From Avedoeria sp964651245 (GTDB lineage Bacteria; Chloroflexota; Anaerolineae; Epilineales; Epilineaceae): a stretch of 64,000 bases of DNA. Location: the NCBI GenBank assembly GCA_964651245.1, contig CAZYVI010000015.1, positions 49,081 through 113,080 of the forward strand, read 5' to 3'. The position numbers and the translations under genes were made by a program. Within the stretch, counting starts at the first letter, position 1; the number at the start of each line of letters is the position of its first letter. Shown piece after piece: positions 23,092 through 32,028 of this stretch. The notes below the pieces were generated by a model that searched no databases, was not told the DNA's origin, and worked only from the letters and a program-made list of their open reading frames with translations.

Positions 23092-24687
23092 ATGACCGGG
23101 TTCGAGCGCAAGCGGGGATCGCGCGCCGCGGGGCTGGTGCTGCTGGCGGCCTTCGCCACCGCCGCTGGCCTGGCCGCGCGCGACGACGGCGCGGTGCGGG
23201 CCGCAGCGCAGCTGCCGACGGAGCGGATCCAGGCCGACAACGCCTGCTACGTCCGCCTGCCCGACTTGCCGGCGGCGCGCTACGGCGGTTTCGGCGGCTA
23301 CAACCAGCAGACGGGGGTGATGACGTTCGCCGGCGGCGGCGTCGCGCTGACCGCCTCATCGTTCATCGCCGACCACGACCTGTACGCCATCAAGCTCGAC
23401 GGCGCGATGGCGACCTGGAACACGGTGATGTACGGCGCGGGCGAGGGCTACACGCGCGAGAACAACAAGGGCTGCCGCGAGATGGCCACGGCCAAGGTGG
23501 CCGACGGCGTCTGGGCGTCGGTGCTGGGCACCGGCGGCTGCGACAACGGCAAGGTCGACGCCGCCACGAAGACCGGCGGCGACGTCCGGCTGCTGTCGAT
23601 CGGCGCGTCGCCCGACGCGCGGGGCGTGAAGTGGCTGCCCGACGGACTGAACGTCGGCAGCGTGCCGCCCGACGTGGCCGGCCAGGCCGGGCGGTTGACG
23701 CGCCTCTGGGCCGTCGTCGACAGCCAGCGCGGGCGGGCGGTGTTCGGCCACGGCTCGTTCGACGTCTTCTCCGAGGCCGCATCGCAGTCCAGCGTCTGGA
23801 CGGCGTCGCCGTCCGGCACGAAGTGGAACGTGCGCGAGCTGCACACCGGCGGCGCGATGCCGGCCCGCCGCTTCGGCTCGTGCGCGGCCTACGTCTACGA
23901 CCAGGCGCTCGGGCTCGACGGCGTGTTCGTCGTCGGCGGCCAGCCGGGCGGCGGGCGGCAGGCGTTCAAGCAGGCGCTGTGGCTCGACCTCGGCGCCGGC
24001 GGGACGTGGTCCGACGTGACGGCGCGCTTCGGCAACATGGACGCCTTCGGCGCCCGCTACGACGCGGCCTGCGCCTACAACCCCGCCACCCACCAGTTCT
24101 ACAGCTGGATGGGCACGGCCGACCCGTCGATCCCCGACGGCGCCGCCCAAAGCGGCGGCGTCTGGCGCACCGACCTGTCGCCGCTGGGCCAGGCGGACGC
24201 GCCGTTGACGTGGGAGCGCCTCGCCAAGGACAACCTCGCCGGCTTCACCGGCCGTTCGCTGGTGCCGGGCGTGTTCGACTGGGCCCAGAACCGCCTGTTC
24301 GTCCTGGGCGGCCTCACCGGCATCGCCGAGCACGACGACGTCTGGGCGATCTACCCGGACGTCACGGGCGACGCCTGCCAGAACCTCGACCCCTACGCGC
24401 CGTTCCGCGTCCCGGCCACGCCGACGCCGCCGCCGGCCCCGACGCCGGTGCCTGGCGCCCAGCCCGAGCCCGCCGTCTGCCCGAACCTGGAGGGCAAGGT
24501 GCCGGCGGCGATCGTCGGCGCGGCCGTGGCCAACCCGGCCGCGATCTTCGGCTGGGGGATGCGGTGCTCGCCCAACCTGCCCGAGAGCCCGACGAACGGT
24601 CCGCGCCGCTGGCTGACGCTGCGCAGCCCGAGCCTGGCCTACCACCCGGTGTTCAACGGCGTGGTCTGGAGCTGCGGCTGCCGCTAG
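23092..24687 (+). CDS. Secreted kelch-like beta-propeller protein
   Basis: 531 residues. Start ATG 23092 follows GAGGAG. N-terminal signal peptide: basic head, then GLVLLAAFATAAGLAA at about 13-28. The body has repeated units such as RYGGFGGYNQQTGVMTFAGGG, RRFGSCAAYVYDQAL...VFVVGG and NRLFVLGGLTG, where a Tyr/Phe-Gly stretch, a hydrophobic strand and a GG recur, as in kelch repeats. About ten cysteines suggest disulfides. A Pro-rich linker (PATPTPPPAPTPVPG) at about 443-460 separates a small C-terminal part ending WSCGCR. It lacks the YLP tail. Function unknown; it is likely extracellular. Confidence 0.75.
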   Translation: MTGFERKRGSRAAGLVLLAAFATAAGLAARDDGAVRAAAQLPTERIQADNACYVRLPDLPAARYGGFGGYNQQTGVMTFAGGGVALTASSFIADHDLYAIKLDGAMATWNTVMYGAGEGYTRENNKGCREMATAKVADGVWASVLGTGGCDNGKVDAATKTGGDVRLLSIGASPDARGVKWLPDGLNVGSVPPDVAGQAGRLTRLWAVVDSQRGRAVFGHGSFDVFSEAASQSSVWTASPSGTKWNVRELHTGGAMPARRFGSCAAYVYDQALGLDGVFVVGGQPGGGRQAFKQALWLDLGAGGTWSDVTARFGNMDAFGARYDAACAYNPATHQFYSWMGTADPSIPDGAAQSGGVWRTDLSPLGQADAPLTWERLAKDNLAGFTGRSLVPGVFDWAQNRLFVLGGLTGIAEHDDVWAIYPDVTGDACQNLDPYAPFRVPATPTPPPAPTPVPGAQPEPAVCPNLEGKVPAAIVGAAVANPAAIFGWGMRCSPNLPESPTNGPRRWLTLRSPSLAYHPVFNGVVWSCGCR

Positions 24688-24779
24688 CGGGTGCGGGCCG
24701 GCGGTGGCGGCGCGCGGCCCGCCGCGCGCCGTGCCCACGACCCGACGCCCTCCCAACGCGTCTCTCCTCCCCCTGTTCA

Positions 24780-24810
24780 GCGCCCCGCCGGCCCCGAGCC
24801 GGCGGGGCGC
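24780..24810 (+). terminator. GC-rich hairpin terminator
   Basis: Perfect 13-base stem (24780-24792 with 24798-24810) and a CCCGA loop, 92 bases after the kelch-like gene. No T-run follows, as is usual at the junctions in this window. Confidence 0.6.
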
Positions 24811-24857
24811 GGGCTTGGGAGCCGGGCGAGCCCTTGCCTCGCCCTCGACCTGCCCCC

Positions 24858-24863
24858 TATCAT
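24858..24863 (+). promoter_or_regulatory. -10 box, leaderless arrangement
   Basis: TATCAT ends 9 bases before ATG 24873. No ribosome-binding site lies between. Confidence 0.5.
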
Positions 24864-24872
24864 CGCCGGTCG

Positions 24873-27089
24873 ATGGCATCGAATACTGCGCGACCGGATC
24901 GAGCCGCCTCCAGCGGCGCGCGCCGCACGGTCTCGGCCGCCGGGCGGGCGGCGGCGCTGGCGGCCGTGACCTTGGCCGGCGTCGCCCTCGCCCCTACGGA
25001 CGCCCGCTCGGCCGCCGCCGCCGAGGTCGCCCGCTACGCCGACGGCACCTGGGCCGTCGCCGCCGACGACGCCCACGTGTACCTCGGCCACGGACCGCGC
25101 GTCCTGGTCGTGCCGCGCGACCGGCTGCCGGCGGGGCCGCCGGTGGCGTCGATCGGGCCGCTGCCGGGCGGGGTGGCGGCGCTCGGGCGCGTCGGCGACG
25201 AACTGCTGGCCACCCTCGACGGCGCGCCCGGCGTGTGGCGCTTCGACGTGGCCGTGCCCGGCGACCCGCGGCCGCGCCCGCCGCTCGGCCCGGCGCCGGG
25301 CGGCGCCGCCGCCGGCGGCCGGATCGTCGTCGACGGGTTGCGCGCCTACGTCGGGCTGGGGGCGGGCGGCGCCGTCGGGCTCGTCGAGCCGGGGAGCGAC
25401 GGGTCGCTCGGCTGGGGGGCGGTGCTGCGGCTGCCGGCCGCGCCCGGCGGTGGACCCGCCGCGTTTGCCGCCGACGGGCCGGTCTTGGCGGTGGCGACGG
25501 CGGACGGCGCGTCCGTCGAGCTTTGGGACATCGCCAACCCCGACCGGCCAAGGCTCGACGGGTCGGTCGTGGTCGGCAGCGCCGACCCGCAGCGCCCGGA
25601 GCGCGTCGCGGCCCTGGCGCTTTCGGGCGGTCGACTGTACGCCCAAATCGCGGCCGGCCCTTCGCTGGGGGAGTTCTGGCGGCTGGTGACGGTCGACGCC
25701 CGCAATCGACACGCGCCGCGGATCACCGATCGGTTCGACGCGCCGCCGATCATCCACTCCGCCCCGGGCGGGCTGCTCGTCGTCGGCGCCGACCTGGCCG
25801 CCCTGACGCGGACGCGTTGGGGACCCAACCCGCTCCGGTTCTTCGACCTGGCCGATCCGGCCCGTCCCACGTCGGGGATCGAGGTGCCGGTCGGCCTCGG
25901 CTTGGCGCTGGCGCGGGCCGGCGGCGACGTCGTCGTGGCCGACCACGAGGACGCCGGGCTGCACGTCGTCGGCCGCGGGCCGGGCGGCGGCTGGGAGCGG
26001 CGCGGCTACCTCGACGTGCTCGGCGGTGTCACCGCCCTCGCCGCCGGCGACGGCACGTTCGAGGCGCTCGACGTCGGCGGCGGCGCGCCGCGGCTGCACG
26101 TCTTGGACGCCGCCCGCCCCGCCGACGGCCCGGTGGCGCAGCTCGAGGCGCCCGCCGACGCGGTGCGGGTGCTGCGCGACGGCGCCCGGCGGCTGGTCCT
26201 GGGCTACGGCGGCGCCGTCTCCGTCGTGCGAACCGTCGACGGCCAACCGGCGGTCGTCGGCCGCGGCGCCCTCGGCGTCCAGACCGCCGACGTCCGCTAC
26301 GCCGCCGCGCTCGACGGCGCCGTGCTCGTGCCGCGCCGCGGCGGCGTCGACGTCGTGGCGCTGGCCGACGACGGGACGATCCGCATCCCGTCGAGCCTCG
26401 GGGTGGCCGCGTCGTCCGGCCAGCGCACGCTGCTGGCCACCGCCGCCGGCCGCGCCGCCGTCGTCGTGACGACGCTCGGCCACGTCGCGCCGAGCGCCGG
26501 GCTGGCGCTCTACGACCTGGCCGACGTCCAGCGGCCGGTGCAGCTGGGCGCGGCGGCGTTCGACGACGAGGTGGCCGGCGCCGTCGTCGACGGCGACCTC
26601 GTGGCCGTCGTGTTCGCGCGGTCGCGCCAGGTGGTGGCGTTCGCCGCCGACGGCGGGTCGCTGCGCGAGGTCGGCCGCGCCGCGCTGCCGGGCGACGGGA
26701 CGCCGACGAGCGTCGTCGGCCTCGGCCGCACCGTCTATGTGGCCGGCGGGGGGCGCATCCGCCGCATCGACCTCGCCGACGCGGCCCAGCCGCGGCTCAG
26801 CGACGTCGCCGCCATCGACGGCGACCTCGCGGCCGCGGCGCCGGTGCCCGGCGGGCCGGGGACGGCGCTGTACGTCCTGGCGCCCCGCGCGCTCGGCTTC
26901 GCCCGCTCCGTCGTCGTCCTCCACGACGGGGCCGCGCCGCGCCCGCCGACCGCCACCGCCACCCCCGACGCCCGCCCGACACGCCCATCGCGCCCGCTGC
27001 CGACGCTCACGCCAGCGGCCGAGGCGTCGGCGTCGCCGCCTGCGATGTTGGCGCCGCTCTACCTGCCGTTCGGACGACGAGGGCGCTGA
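24873..27089 (+). CDS. Secreted beta-propeller (LVIVD-like) protein with C-terminal YLP tail
   Basis: 738 residues. Start ATG 24873 is placed by the TATCAT box 9 bases upstream; longer frames upstream lack coding character. Signal peptide: AAGRAAALAAVTLAGVALA at about 23-41. The body has many similar blades, for example VELWDIANPDRPRL, LRFFDLADPARPTS, LALYDLADVQRPVQLG and IRRIDLADAAQPRLSDVA, matching the 'D(L/I)ANPxxP' core of LVIVD repeats in bacterial surface proteins. A Thr/Pro-rich linker (about 690-725) leads to the end, LAPLYLPFGRRGR, the tail shared with other secreted proteins here. Function unknown; probably cell-surface. Confidence 0.8.
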   Translation: MASNTARPDRAASSGARRTVSAAGRAAALAAVTLAGVALAPTDARSAAAAEVARYADGTWAVAADDAHVYLGHGPRVLVVPRDRLPAGPPVASIGPLPGGVAALGRVGDELLATLDGAPGVWRFDVAVPGDPRPRPPLGPAPGGAAAGGRIVVDGLRAYVGLGAGGAVGLVEPGSDGSLGWGAVLRLPAAPGGGPAAFAADGPVLAVATADGASVELWDIANPDRPRLDGSVVVGSADPQRPERVAALALSGGRLYAQIAAGPSLGEFWRLVTVDARNRHAPRITDRFDAPPIIHSAPGGLLVVGADLAALTRTRWGPNPLRFFDLADPARPTSGIEVPVGLGLALARAGGDVVVADHEDAGLHVVGRGPGGGWERRGYLDVLGGVTALAAGDGTFEALDVGGGAPRLHVLDAARPADGPVAQLEAPADAVRVLRDGARRLVLGYGGAVSVVRTVDGQPAVVGRGALGVQTADVRYAAALDGAVLVPRRGGVDVVALADDGTIRIPSSLGVAASSGQRTLLATAAGRAAVVVTTLGHVAPSAGLALYDLADVQRPVQLGAAAFDDEVAGAVVDGDLVAVVFARSRQVVAFAADGGSLREVGRAALPGDGTPTSVVGLGRTVYVAGGGRIRRIDLADAAQPRLSDVAAIDGDLAAAAPVPGGPGTALYVLAPRALGFARSVVVLHDGAAPRPPTATATPDARPTRPSRPLPTLTPAAEASASPPAMLAPLYLPFGRRGR

Positions 27090-27201
27090 GCGGTCCGTTC
27101 CGCGGATCACGCAGACGCCGATCGATGTCCCTCACAACACGGGCACGACGCGGTGCATCGGCGCGGTCGAGGTCCGCGGCCGTGTGGTGCTGTTCGGCCC
27201 G

Positions 27202-29115
27202 CTAGCCCAGCTTGTCGGCGAAGAACGCCGCGATCGCCTCGTAGCACCGCACCCGGTTGCCGTACTTCAAGACGTCGTGGCCCTCGTCTTCGAAGAGGAG
27301 GAACGAGACGTCCTTGCCGTCGGCCCGCAGCCGCTCGACCACGTCGCGGCTCTCGGCGGCCACGACGCGCGGGTCGTTGGCGCCCTGGATGACGAGCAGC
27401 GGGCAGCGGATCTGGTGCAGGTGGGTCTTGGGGGATCGCTCCGTCAGGAAGGCGTGGTCGGACGGGTCGGCCGGGTCGCCCAGGGCCAGCTTGAAGTACG
27501 GCTTCCAGGTGGCCGGGATGCGCTCGAGGAACGTGAACAGGTCGTAGGGCCCGAACATGTCGCAGGCCGCCGCCCAGAGCTCGGGGTGGCGCGCCGCCAG
27601 CGTGAGCGTCATGTAGCCGCCGTAGCTGCGGCCGACGACCGCCGCGCGCGCCACGTCGAGGCGCGCATCGCCCGGCAGGACCTTCGTCATGGCATGGACG
27701 TGGTCGAGCCGGTCCTGGCCGCCCCAGTCGCGGTCGACGCGCTTCGTGTAGGCCTGGCCATAGCCGGTCGAGCCGCGGGCGTTGGGGACGAACACGGCGA
27801 AGCCGCGCAGGCACAGCAGCTGGATGAGCGGCATCGAGAACCAGGCGAAGTCGGGGCGTTCCTGGCTCTGCGGCCCGCCGTGGATGTAGTAGACGAGCGG
27901 CCGGGGCCCGTCGAAGCCCAGCGACGCCGGCGGCAGGTAGAGCCGCGCCGAGACGCGCAGGCCGTCGTGGCTGACGAACGAGGCGTCCTCGCCGGGGCTG
28001 AGCTGGCTGCGCGGCAGGCCGAGCAGGCGCTCGCGGGTGTGCTGGATCGGGGCCGGGCTGTCGCCGGCGACCGTGTAGAGCTGGACCGGCGAGGTGGCCG
28101 TCGAGAACGAGAGGGCGTGGGTCCGGCTGTCGACGTCGTAGTCGTGGGCGTCGACGACCCCGTCGGCCAGCACGCCGCGGCCGACGATCGCCCGCTCGAG
28201 GCGCATCACGCCGCCGACGCTGTCGTAGGCGGCCTCGTAGAGCCACGAGCAGCCGTCGATGTTGTAGGTCAGCAGGAAGCGATCGCCGGCGAGGTGCTCG
28301 AAGCCATCGAGCTCGCCCACCCCGTCGTGCATCGCGCCCGTGATGGCCACCGGCACGAGCTCGACCGGCGCCGCCAGGTCGAGCCGCGCCAGGCCGCCGC
28401 GGTCGTCGAACGCCGTCGTCACCACCAGGATCGCGGCGTCGTCGTCGACGAAGGCGCAGGCGCCGAAGCCCAGCAGCGGCACCGCCTGGCCCGGCGCGCG
28501 GTCCTCCAGCGGCGTGCCGAACAGCAGCTCGGCGGTCCCGGTCTCGGCGCGCCAGAGCCGCAGGATCCCGTCGCCCAAGGTGTAGCCCTCGCCCAGCACC
28601 GCCAGGCGGCCGTCGTCGCTCACCCCGGCCACCCCGCCGCCGTAGACGCTAGCGTGCATGCGGGTGGCGACACCCGTGGCCAGGTCGGCGCACCACGTCT
28701 CGATGAGCGGGCTGTCGAGCCGCTGGGCGACGAAGTAGGCGGTGGCGCGGGCGGCATCGACCTTGCGTAGGTGGACGCGGTGCTGGCCGAACACGTCGGC
28801 GAAGAGCGGCTCGGGGTAGCCGCCGTCGATCGGCACGCTGAACGGCCGGTAGACCTCGTCGCCGTCGCGGTCGATCATCACCACGATCCGGCCGAGGCGT
28901 GGCAGCACGGCGAACGGGCGCCCGCCGATGAGGTGCGGGTTGTGGAGCGCGAGGTCGCCAGGCAGCAGCGGCTCGGGCACGCTGCCGCCGTGGTCCATGG
29001 CGTAGAGGCTGAGCTGTCCGCTCAGGTTCGACAGGAAGAACAGGCGGTCGCCCACCGACTGCGGCGACAGGAACAACCGCGCGGCGAGCAGCGATTCGAC
29101 ACGGGCGGCGGGCAT
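27202..29115 (-). CDS. S9-family prolyl oligopeptidase-like peptidase
   Basis: 637 residues. An N-terminal seven-bladed propeller (to about residue 370) precedes an alpha/beta-hydrolase domain. Catalytic triad visible: Ser497 in GRSYGGYM, Asp581 in GANDPRV, His613 in DEGHD. VYYIHGGPQSQERPDF gives the oxyanion HGGP and NARGSTGYGQAYTK the S9 signature. Such enzymes cleave short peptides or acyl-amino-acids. No signal peptide is apparent, so cytoplasmic. ATG 29115 is preferred over GTG 29130 because GTGGAG then serves as ribosome-binding site. The 112 bases to the convergent propeller gene hold no clear terminator. Confidence 0.9.
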   Translation of the reverse strand: MPAARVESLLAARLFLSPQSVGDRLFFLSNLSGQLSLYAMDHGGSVPEPLLPGDLALHNPHLIGGRPFAVLPRLGRIVVMIDRDGDEVYRPFSVPIDGGYPEPLFADVFGQHRVHLRKVDAARATAYFVAQRLDSPLIETWCADLATGVATRMHASVYGGGVAGVSDDGRLAVLGEGYTLGDGILRLWRAETGTAELLFGTPLEDRAPGQAVPLLGFGACAFVDDDAAILVVTTAFDDRGGLARLDLAAPVELVPVAITGAMHDGVGELDGFEHLAGDRFLLTYNIDGCSWLYEAAYDSVGGVMRLERAIVGRGVLADGVVDAHDYDVDSRTHALSFSTATSPVQLYTVAGDSPAPIQHTRERLLGLPRSQLSPGEDASFVSHDGLRVSARLYLPPASLGFDGPRPLVYYIHGGPQSQERPDFAWFSMPLIQLLCLRGFAVFVPNARGSTGYGQAYTKRVDRDWGGQDRLDHVHAMTKVLPGDARLDVARAAVVGRSYGGYMTLTLAARHPELWAAACDMFGPYDLFTFLERIPATWKPYFKLALGDPADPSDHAFLTERSPKTHLHQIRCPLLVIQGANDPRVVAAESRDVVERLRADGKDVSFLLFEDEGHDVLKYGNRVRCYEAIAAFFADKLG

Positions 29116-29183
29116 CGGGCGGTGCTCCACGGGCTCGCGGCGCCCGCCGAAGCCGGTGCGCCATCACGGTGGGGGGCGGCCGG

Positions 29184-29208
29184 ATTGTAACACCGGGCCG
29201 TGTATCAT
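29184..29208. promoter_or_regulatory. Back-to-back divergent -10 boxes
   Basis: TACAAT on the minus strand (29189-29184) for the S9 peptidase, with a leader of about 60 bases, and TATCAT on the plus strand (29203-29208) 7 bases before ATG 29216 of the methyltransferase. Only 13 bases separate them, so the two promoters must overlap and may compete. Confidence 0.55.
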
Positions 29209-29215
29209 CGGCGCC

Positions 29216-30196
29216 ATGGCCGACCTGCAGAGCCACGACGTCACCGCCGGCGGCGAGCGCGTGTCGCCCGACGACGCGAACGCGCTGTTCGTGGCCCACC
29301 GCAGCATCTACGCCTTCGCCGCCCGCTACGCCGCCGGCCGCCACGTCCTCGACGCCGGTTGCGGCACGGGCTACGGCGCGACCCTCTTGGCCGAGGCCGG
29401 CGCCACCACCGTCCTCGGCGTCGACGTCGACGCCGGCGCGCTGGACTACGCGCGCCGCAACGCCCGCGGCCCCAACGTCTCGTTCGCGGCGGCCGACCTG
29501 GCCGAGATGGGCCGGCTGCCGCCGCCGGCCGGCGGCTGGGGCCTGGTGGTGTGCTCGAACGCGCTCGAGCACGTCTGGGGCGTCGACGCCTTCCTGCGCG
29601 GCGTCTGGCAGGGCCTGGCGCCGGACGGCGACGTCGTCGTCGCCGTGCCGGGCGTGTTCGACGCCGCGTCGCGCGTGCTCCAGATGTCGAACCGCTACCA
29701 CCTGAACATCTGGACGCCCGAGCAGTGGCGGCACGCGCTCCAGCGCTGGTTCGCCGACGTGGCGCCGCTGCGGCACATCCTGGCGCGCGCCGACCTCGCC
29801 TTCGACCCTGGCCTCGACGCCGCGTCCGTCGGCCTCGACGACGCCGACTTCGCGTTCCCCCCGGTGCTCGACGGCGACCTGCGCGGCCCGACGCTGACCC
29901 ACGTCTTCGTGGCCCGCGCGCCGCGCGCCGCGTCCGACGTGCCGCCGCGCGGCGCGCCGATGGCGTTCATCGACGACTCGTTCAGCCGCCGACCGCCACA
30001 CCTGACCCCGCTGCCGCCCGACGAGGCCGTGGCCGGGGAGCCGCGCTCGGCGGCGCGGCTGCCGGCGGCGGCGCTGCAGCTCTGGCGCGCGCGCGGCGCC
30101 GCGGCGCTGGCGGCCGAAGCGCGGCGCAGCGTGGTCTGGCGGCTGCGCCGCCGCTACGCGCTGCGGCTGCTGCGGCGGGGCGCGCGCGGCCGGTAG
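29216..30196 (+). CDS. Class I SAM-dependent methyltransferase
   Basis: 326 residues. Start ATG 29216, leaderless. The SAM-binding motif I is HVLDAGCGTGYGATLLA, with VLGVDVDAGALDYARRN as motif II and WGLVVCSNALEHVWGVDAFL as post-motif; LAPDGDVVVAVPG is motif III. This is the methyltransferase-11 type used on small molecules or surface glycans. Residues 240-326 are Arg/Ala-rich and have no known domain; the final RRYALRLLRRGARGR is strongly basic. The last 43 bases overlap the convergent FmdE-family gene. Substrate unknown. Confidence 0.85.
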   Translation: MADLQSHDVTAGGERVSPDDANALFVAHRSIYAFAARYAAGRHVLDAGCGTGYGATLLAEAGATTVLGVDVDAGALDYARRNARGPNVSFAAADLAEMGRLPPPAGGWGLVVCSNALEHVWGVDAFLRGVWQGLAPDGDVVVAVPGVFDAASRVLQMSNRYHLNIWTPEQWRHALQRWFADVAPLRHILARADLAFDPGLDAASVGLDDADFAFPPVLDGDLRGPTLTHVFVARAPRAASDVPPRGAPMAFIDDSFSRRPPHLTPLPPDEAVAGEPRSAARLPAAALQLWRARGAAALAAEARRSVVWRLRRRYALRLLRRGARGR

Positions 30197-30885
30197 TAGG
30201 CGCCGGCCGGGTCGGCGCACGGCCGGCACAGCGGGCCGTCGGCGGTGTCGACCTCGCGGCCGTTGAAGACCTCCTCGCCGCACGCGCGGCACACCGCCCG
30301 CCGGTCCGGGTGGCTCAGCAGGGCCGCGGCGTCGACGGCCAGCTCGACCTCCACCACGTCGAGCAACGCGCTGTCGGGCATGCGCTGGTAGGCCAGCACG
30401 TAGCGCGCCCAGCGCGCGGCGACGCCGAGCGCCGCCGCCAGGGCCGCCGCGCCATCGTCCCAGCCGGCCAGCCGCTCGCGCACGCCCCGCTGCGGCCGGA
30501 CCCGCACGGCGACGCCGCCGGCGGTGTCGACGAACGTCGCCGCGATCCGGCCGACGTCCTCGACGCGCATCGTCCGGTGGCCGACCGCGCAGCCGGTGGC
30601 GGCGGCCACGCCGTCGCTGAAGCAGCCGTCGCTCTCGACGATCGCCAGCAGCCGCTTGTCGGCCTGGGGGACGGCGATGCCCAGCGCCGCCGCCCCGGCC
30701 AGCGCGAGGCGGGCGCCCAGGACCTGGCGCGGGCAGAGGTGGGCGTGCCGCTCGGCCGAGCGGCGGAGCGCATCGGGCAGCGCGGTGAGGGCCGGGTCGG
30801 CGGCGATGAGCGCTTCGGGCGCGCCCGCCGCAAGCGCCGGCGACCCGGCCGCGGCGGCGCTGGCCGGGTCGCCGGCGCCGCCCAT
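30154..30885 (-). CDS. FmdE-family protein with C-terminal zinc ribbon
   Basis: 243 residues. The N-terminal domain matches FmdE (named from formylmethanofuran dehydrogenase subunit E): RHAHLCPRQVLGARLAL, VESDGCFSDGVAAATGCAVGH and RIAATFVDTAGGVAVRV, with the conserved cysteines. A C-terminal treble-clef-like ribbon follows, CRACGEEVFNG...CRPCAD. Bacterial FmdE proteins are found near molybdenum or tungsten enzymes but have no settled role, so a link with the formate dehydrogenase is only a suggestion. ATG 30885 shares one base with the TGA of the DUF1761 gene (TGATG), so the two are translationally coupled. Confidence 0.88.
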   Translation of the reverse strand: MGGAGDPASAAAAGSPALAAGAPEALIAADPALTALPDALRRSAERHAHLCPRQVLGARLALAGAAALGIAVPQADKRLLAIVESDGCFSDGVAAATGCAVGHRTMRVEDVGRIAATFVDTAGGVAVRVRPQRGVRERLAGWDDGAAALAAALGVAARWARYVLAYQRMPDSALLDVVEVELAVDAAALLSHPDRRAVCRACGEEVFNGREVDTADGPLCRPCADPAGAYYRPRAPRRSSRSA

Positions 30886-31313
30886 CACGCCGCCAGCAGC
30901 GTCAGGATGACGGCGAACACGACCATCTGGACCAGGACGTAGCCCTGGTTCAAGGCCCAGAGCTGCTTGTTCTCGTGGCTGAACATGGCCTGCGCCAACG
31001 TCGCGGTGGCCACGAAGCCCAGCCACAGCAGCGCCGCGACGGTGGCCGCCGCGCCCATCGTCGTCGCCGCGGTGGCGTGCAGCACGGCGTGCAGCACCAA
31101 CGCCATGACCGCCGCCCCGACGGCCATGACGCCGTAGGCCGGCATCGCCGCCGCCTGCATCGCCTTGAGCTCCTCGGGCGACTTGTCGCCCCAGCCCATG
31201 AGCGCTATCCACGCCTTGCCGAACAGCGGGCCGTACCAGACGAAGCCCAGGGCCATCGCGGCCACCACGCAGGCCCCGATCGCCAGCCAGTTCACATGCT
31301 CGAACAGCGCCAC
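30885..31313 (-). CDS. DUF1761 membrane protein
   Basis: 142 residues with four hydrophobic helices (about 8-30, 55-77, 83-105, 118-140). VNWLAIGACVVAAMALGFVWYGPLFGKAW is the family's N-terminus (first helix ending in WYGPLF), and ENKQLWALNQGYVLVQMV the last loop and helix. Start GTG 31313 follows AAGGAG, 6 bases upstream. The family is widespread and has no known function. It is first in a two-gene operon with the FmdE-family gene. Confidence 0.88.
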   Translation of the reverse strand: MALFEHVNWLAIGACVVAAMALGFVWYGPLFGKAWIALMGWGDKSPEELKAMQAAAMPAYGVMAVGAAVMALVLHAVLHATAATTMGAAATVAALLWLGFVATATLAQAMFSHENKQLWALNQGYVLVQMVVFAVILTLLAA

Positions 31314-31331
31314 GGCGTCTCTCCTTGTGCA

Positions 31332-31349
31332 GGCGCAGCCAACTGCGCC
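31332..31349. promoter_or_regulatory. Short perfect hairpin in the 5' leader of the DUF1761 gene
   Basis: GGCGCAG (31332-31338), CCAA, CTGCGCC (31343-31349). It lies between the predicted start of transcription (about 31354) and the AAGGAG site on the minus strand. It could be an RNA stem that shields translation or a protein-binding palindrome. Confidence 0.4.
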
Positions 31350-31360
31350 GAGTGGCTCGG

Positions 31361-31389
31361 ATGATGAGGCGACGCCGGAGGACCGTCAA
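31361..31389 (-). promoter_or_regulatory. Promoter of the DUF1761-FmdE operon
   Basis: TTGACG (31389-31384), 17 bases, CATCAT (31366-31361) on the minus strand. Confidence 0.65.
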
Positions 31390-31429
31390 GGACGTCGCGA
31401 CCGCGGACGCCTGCGGTCGCTGCCCCGCC

Positions 31430-31435
31430 TACAAT
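31430..31435 (+). promoter_or_regulatory. -10 box of rlmH, leaderless arrangement
   Basis: TACAAT ends exactly 7 bases before ATG 31443; no ribosome-binding site. Confidence 0.6.
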
Positions 31436-31442
31436 CCCCGGC

Positions 31443-31919
31443 ATGCCGCTCCGCCTCCACCTCGTCGCCGTCGGGCAGCGCCTGCCGCGCTGGGTCGACG
31501 ACGGCTATGCCGAATACGCTCGGCGGCTGGGCGGCGACGTGGCGCTGCGGCTCGTCGAGGTGCCGCTGGCGGCGCGGGCGCGAGGGCTGCCCACGGCGCG
31601 GGCGGTCGCGGCGGAAGGCGAGCGGCTGCTGGCGGCGGTCCCGGACGGCGCGCTCGTCGTGGCGCTGGCGATCGACGGCACGCCCTGGTCGACGGCCGAG
31701 CTGGCCGCGCGCCTCGACGCCTGGTCGGCTGCCGGGCGCGACGTCGCGCTCCTCGTCGGCGGGCCGGACGGGCTCGCGCCTGCCTGCCTGGCGCGCGCCG
31801 AAGCCCGGTGGTCGCTCGGGCCGCTGACGCTGCCGCACCCGCTGGTGCGCGTCGTCGTGGCCGAGGCGCTCTACCGGGCCGCGTCGCTGCGCGCCGGGCA
31901 CCCCTACCACCGGGCCTGA
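31443..31919 (+). CDS. rlmH: 23S rRNA (pseudouridine1915-N3)-methyltransferase RlmH
   Basis: 158 residues, the standard length. SPOUT-fold methyltransferase acting on helix 69 of 23S rRNA. Typical features: LRLHLVAVGQRLPRWVDDGYAEYARRL at the N-terminus, LVVALAIDGTPWSTAELAARL, the SAM-knot loop LLVGGPDGLAP, LSLGPLTLPHPLVRVVVAEALYRA and the diagnostic C-terminus HPYHRA. Start ATG 31443 is leaderless. It stands alone between divergent DUF1761 and convergent cyclophilin genes. Confidence 0.95.
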   Translation: MPLRLHLVAVGQRLPRWVDDGYAEYARRLGGDVALRLVEVPLAARARGLPTARAVAAEGERLLAAVPDGALVVALAIDGTPWSTAELAARLDAWSAAGRDVALLVGGPDGLAPACLARAEARWSLGPLTLPHPLVRVVVAEALYRAASLRAGHPYHRA

Positions 31920-31947
31920 CGACCGCGCCACGGCGCCGCATGGCTTG

Positions 31948-31974
31948 CGGGCGGCAGCGGCGCGCTGCCGCCCG
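31948..31974. terminator. Bidirectional hairpin between rlmH and the cyclophilin gene
   Basis: Perfect 11-base stem (31948-31958 with 31964-31974) and a GGCGC loop, lying between two convergent stop codons. Confidence 0.55.
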
Positions 31975-32028
31975 AACGGACGTCGCGCTGCGGTTGGGCC
32001 GCGGCGCGGCGAACGAGCGACCGACGCG

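Noticed and set aside
23631..24872. Coding sequence upstream of the propeller protein start at 24873
   Set aside because: It is an off-frame translation of the kelch-like gene plus an intergenic terminator; a TATCAT box and signal peptide mark the real start.
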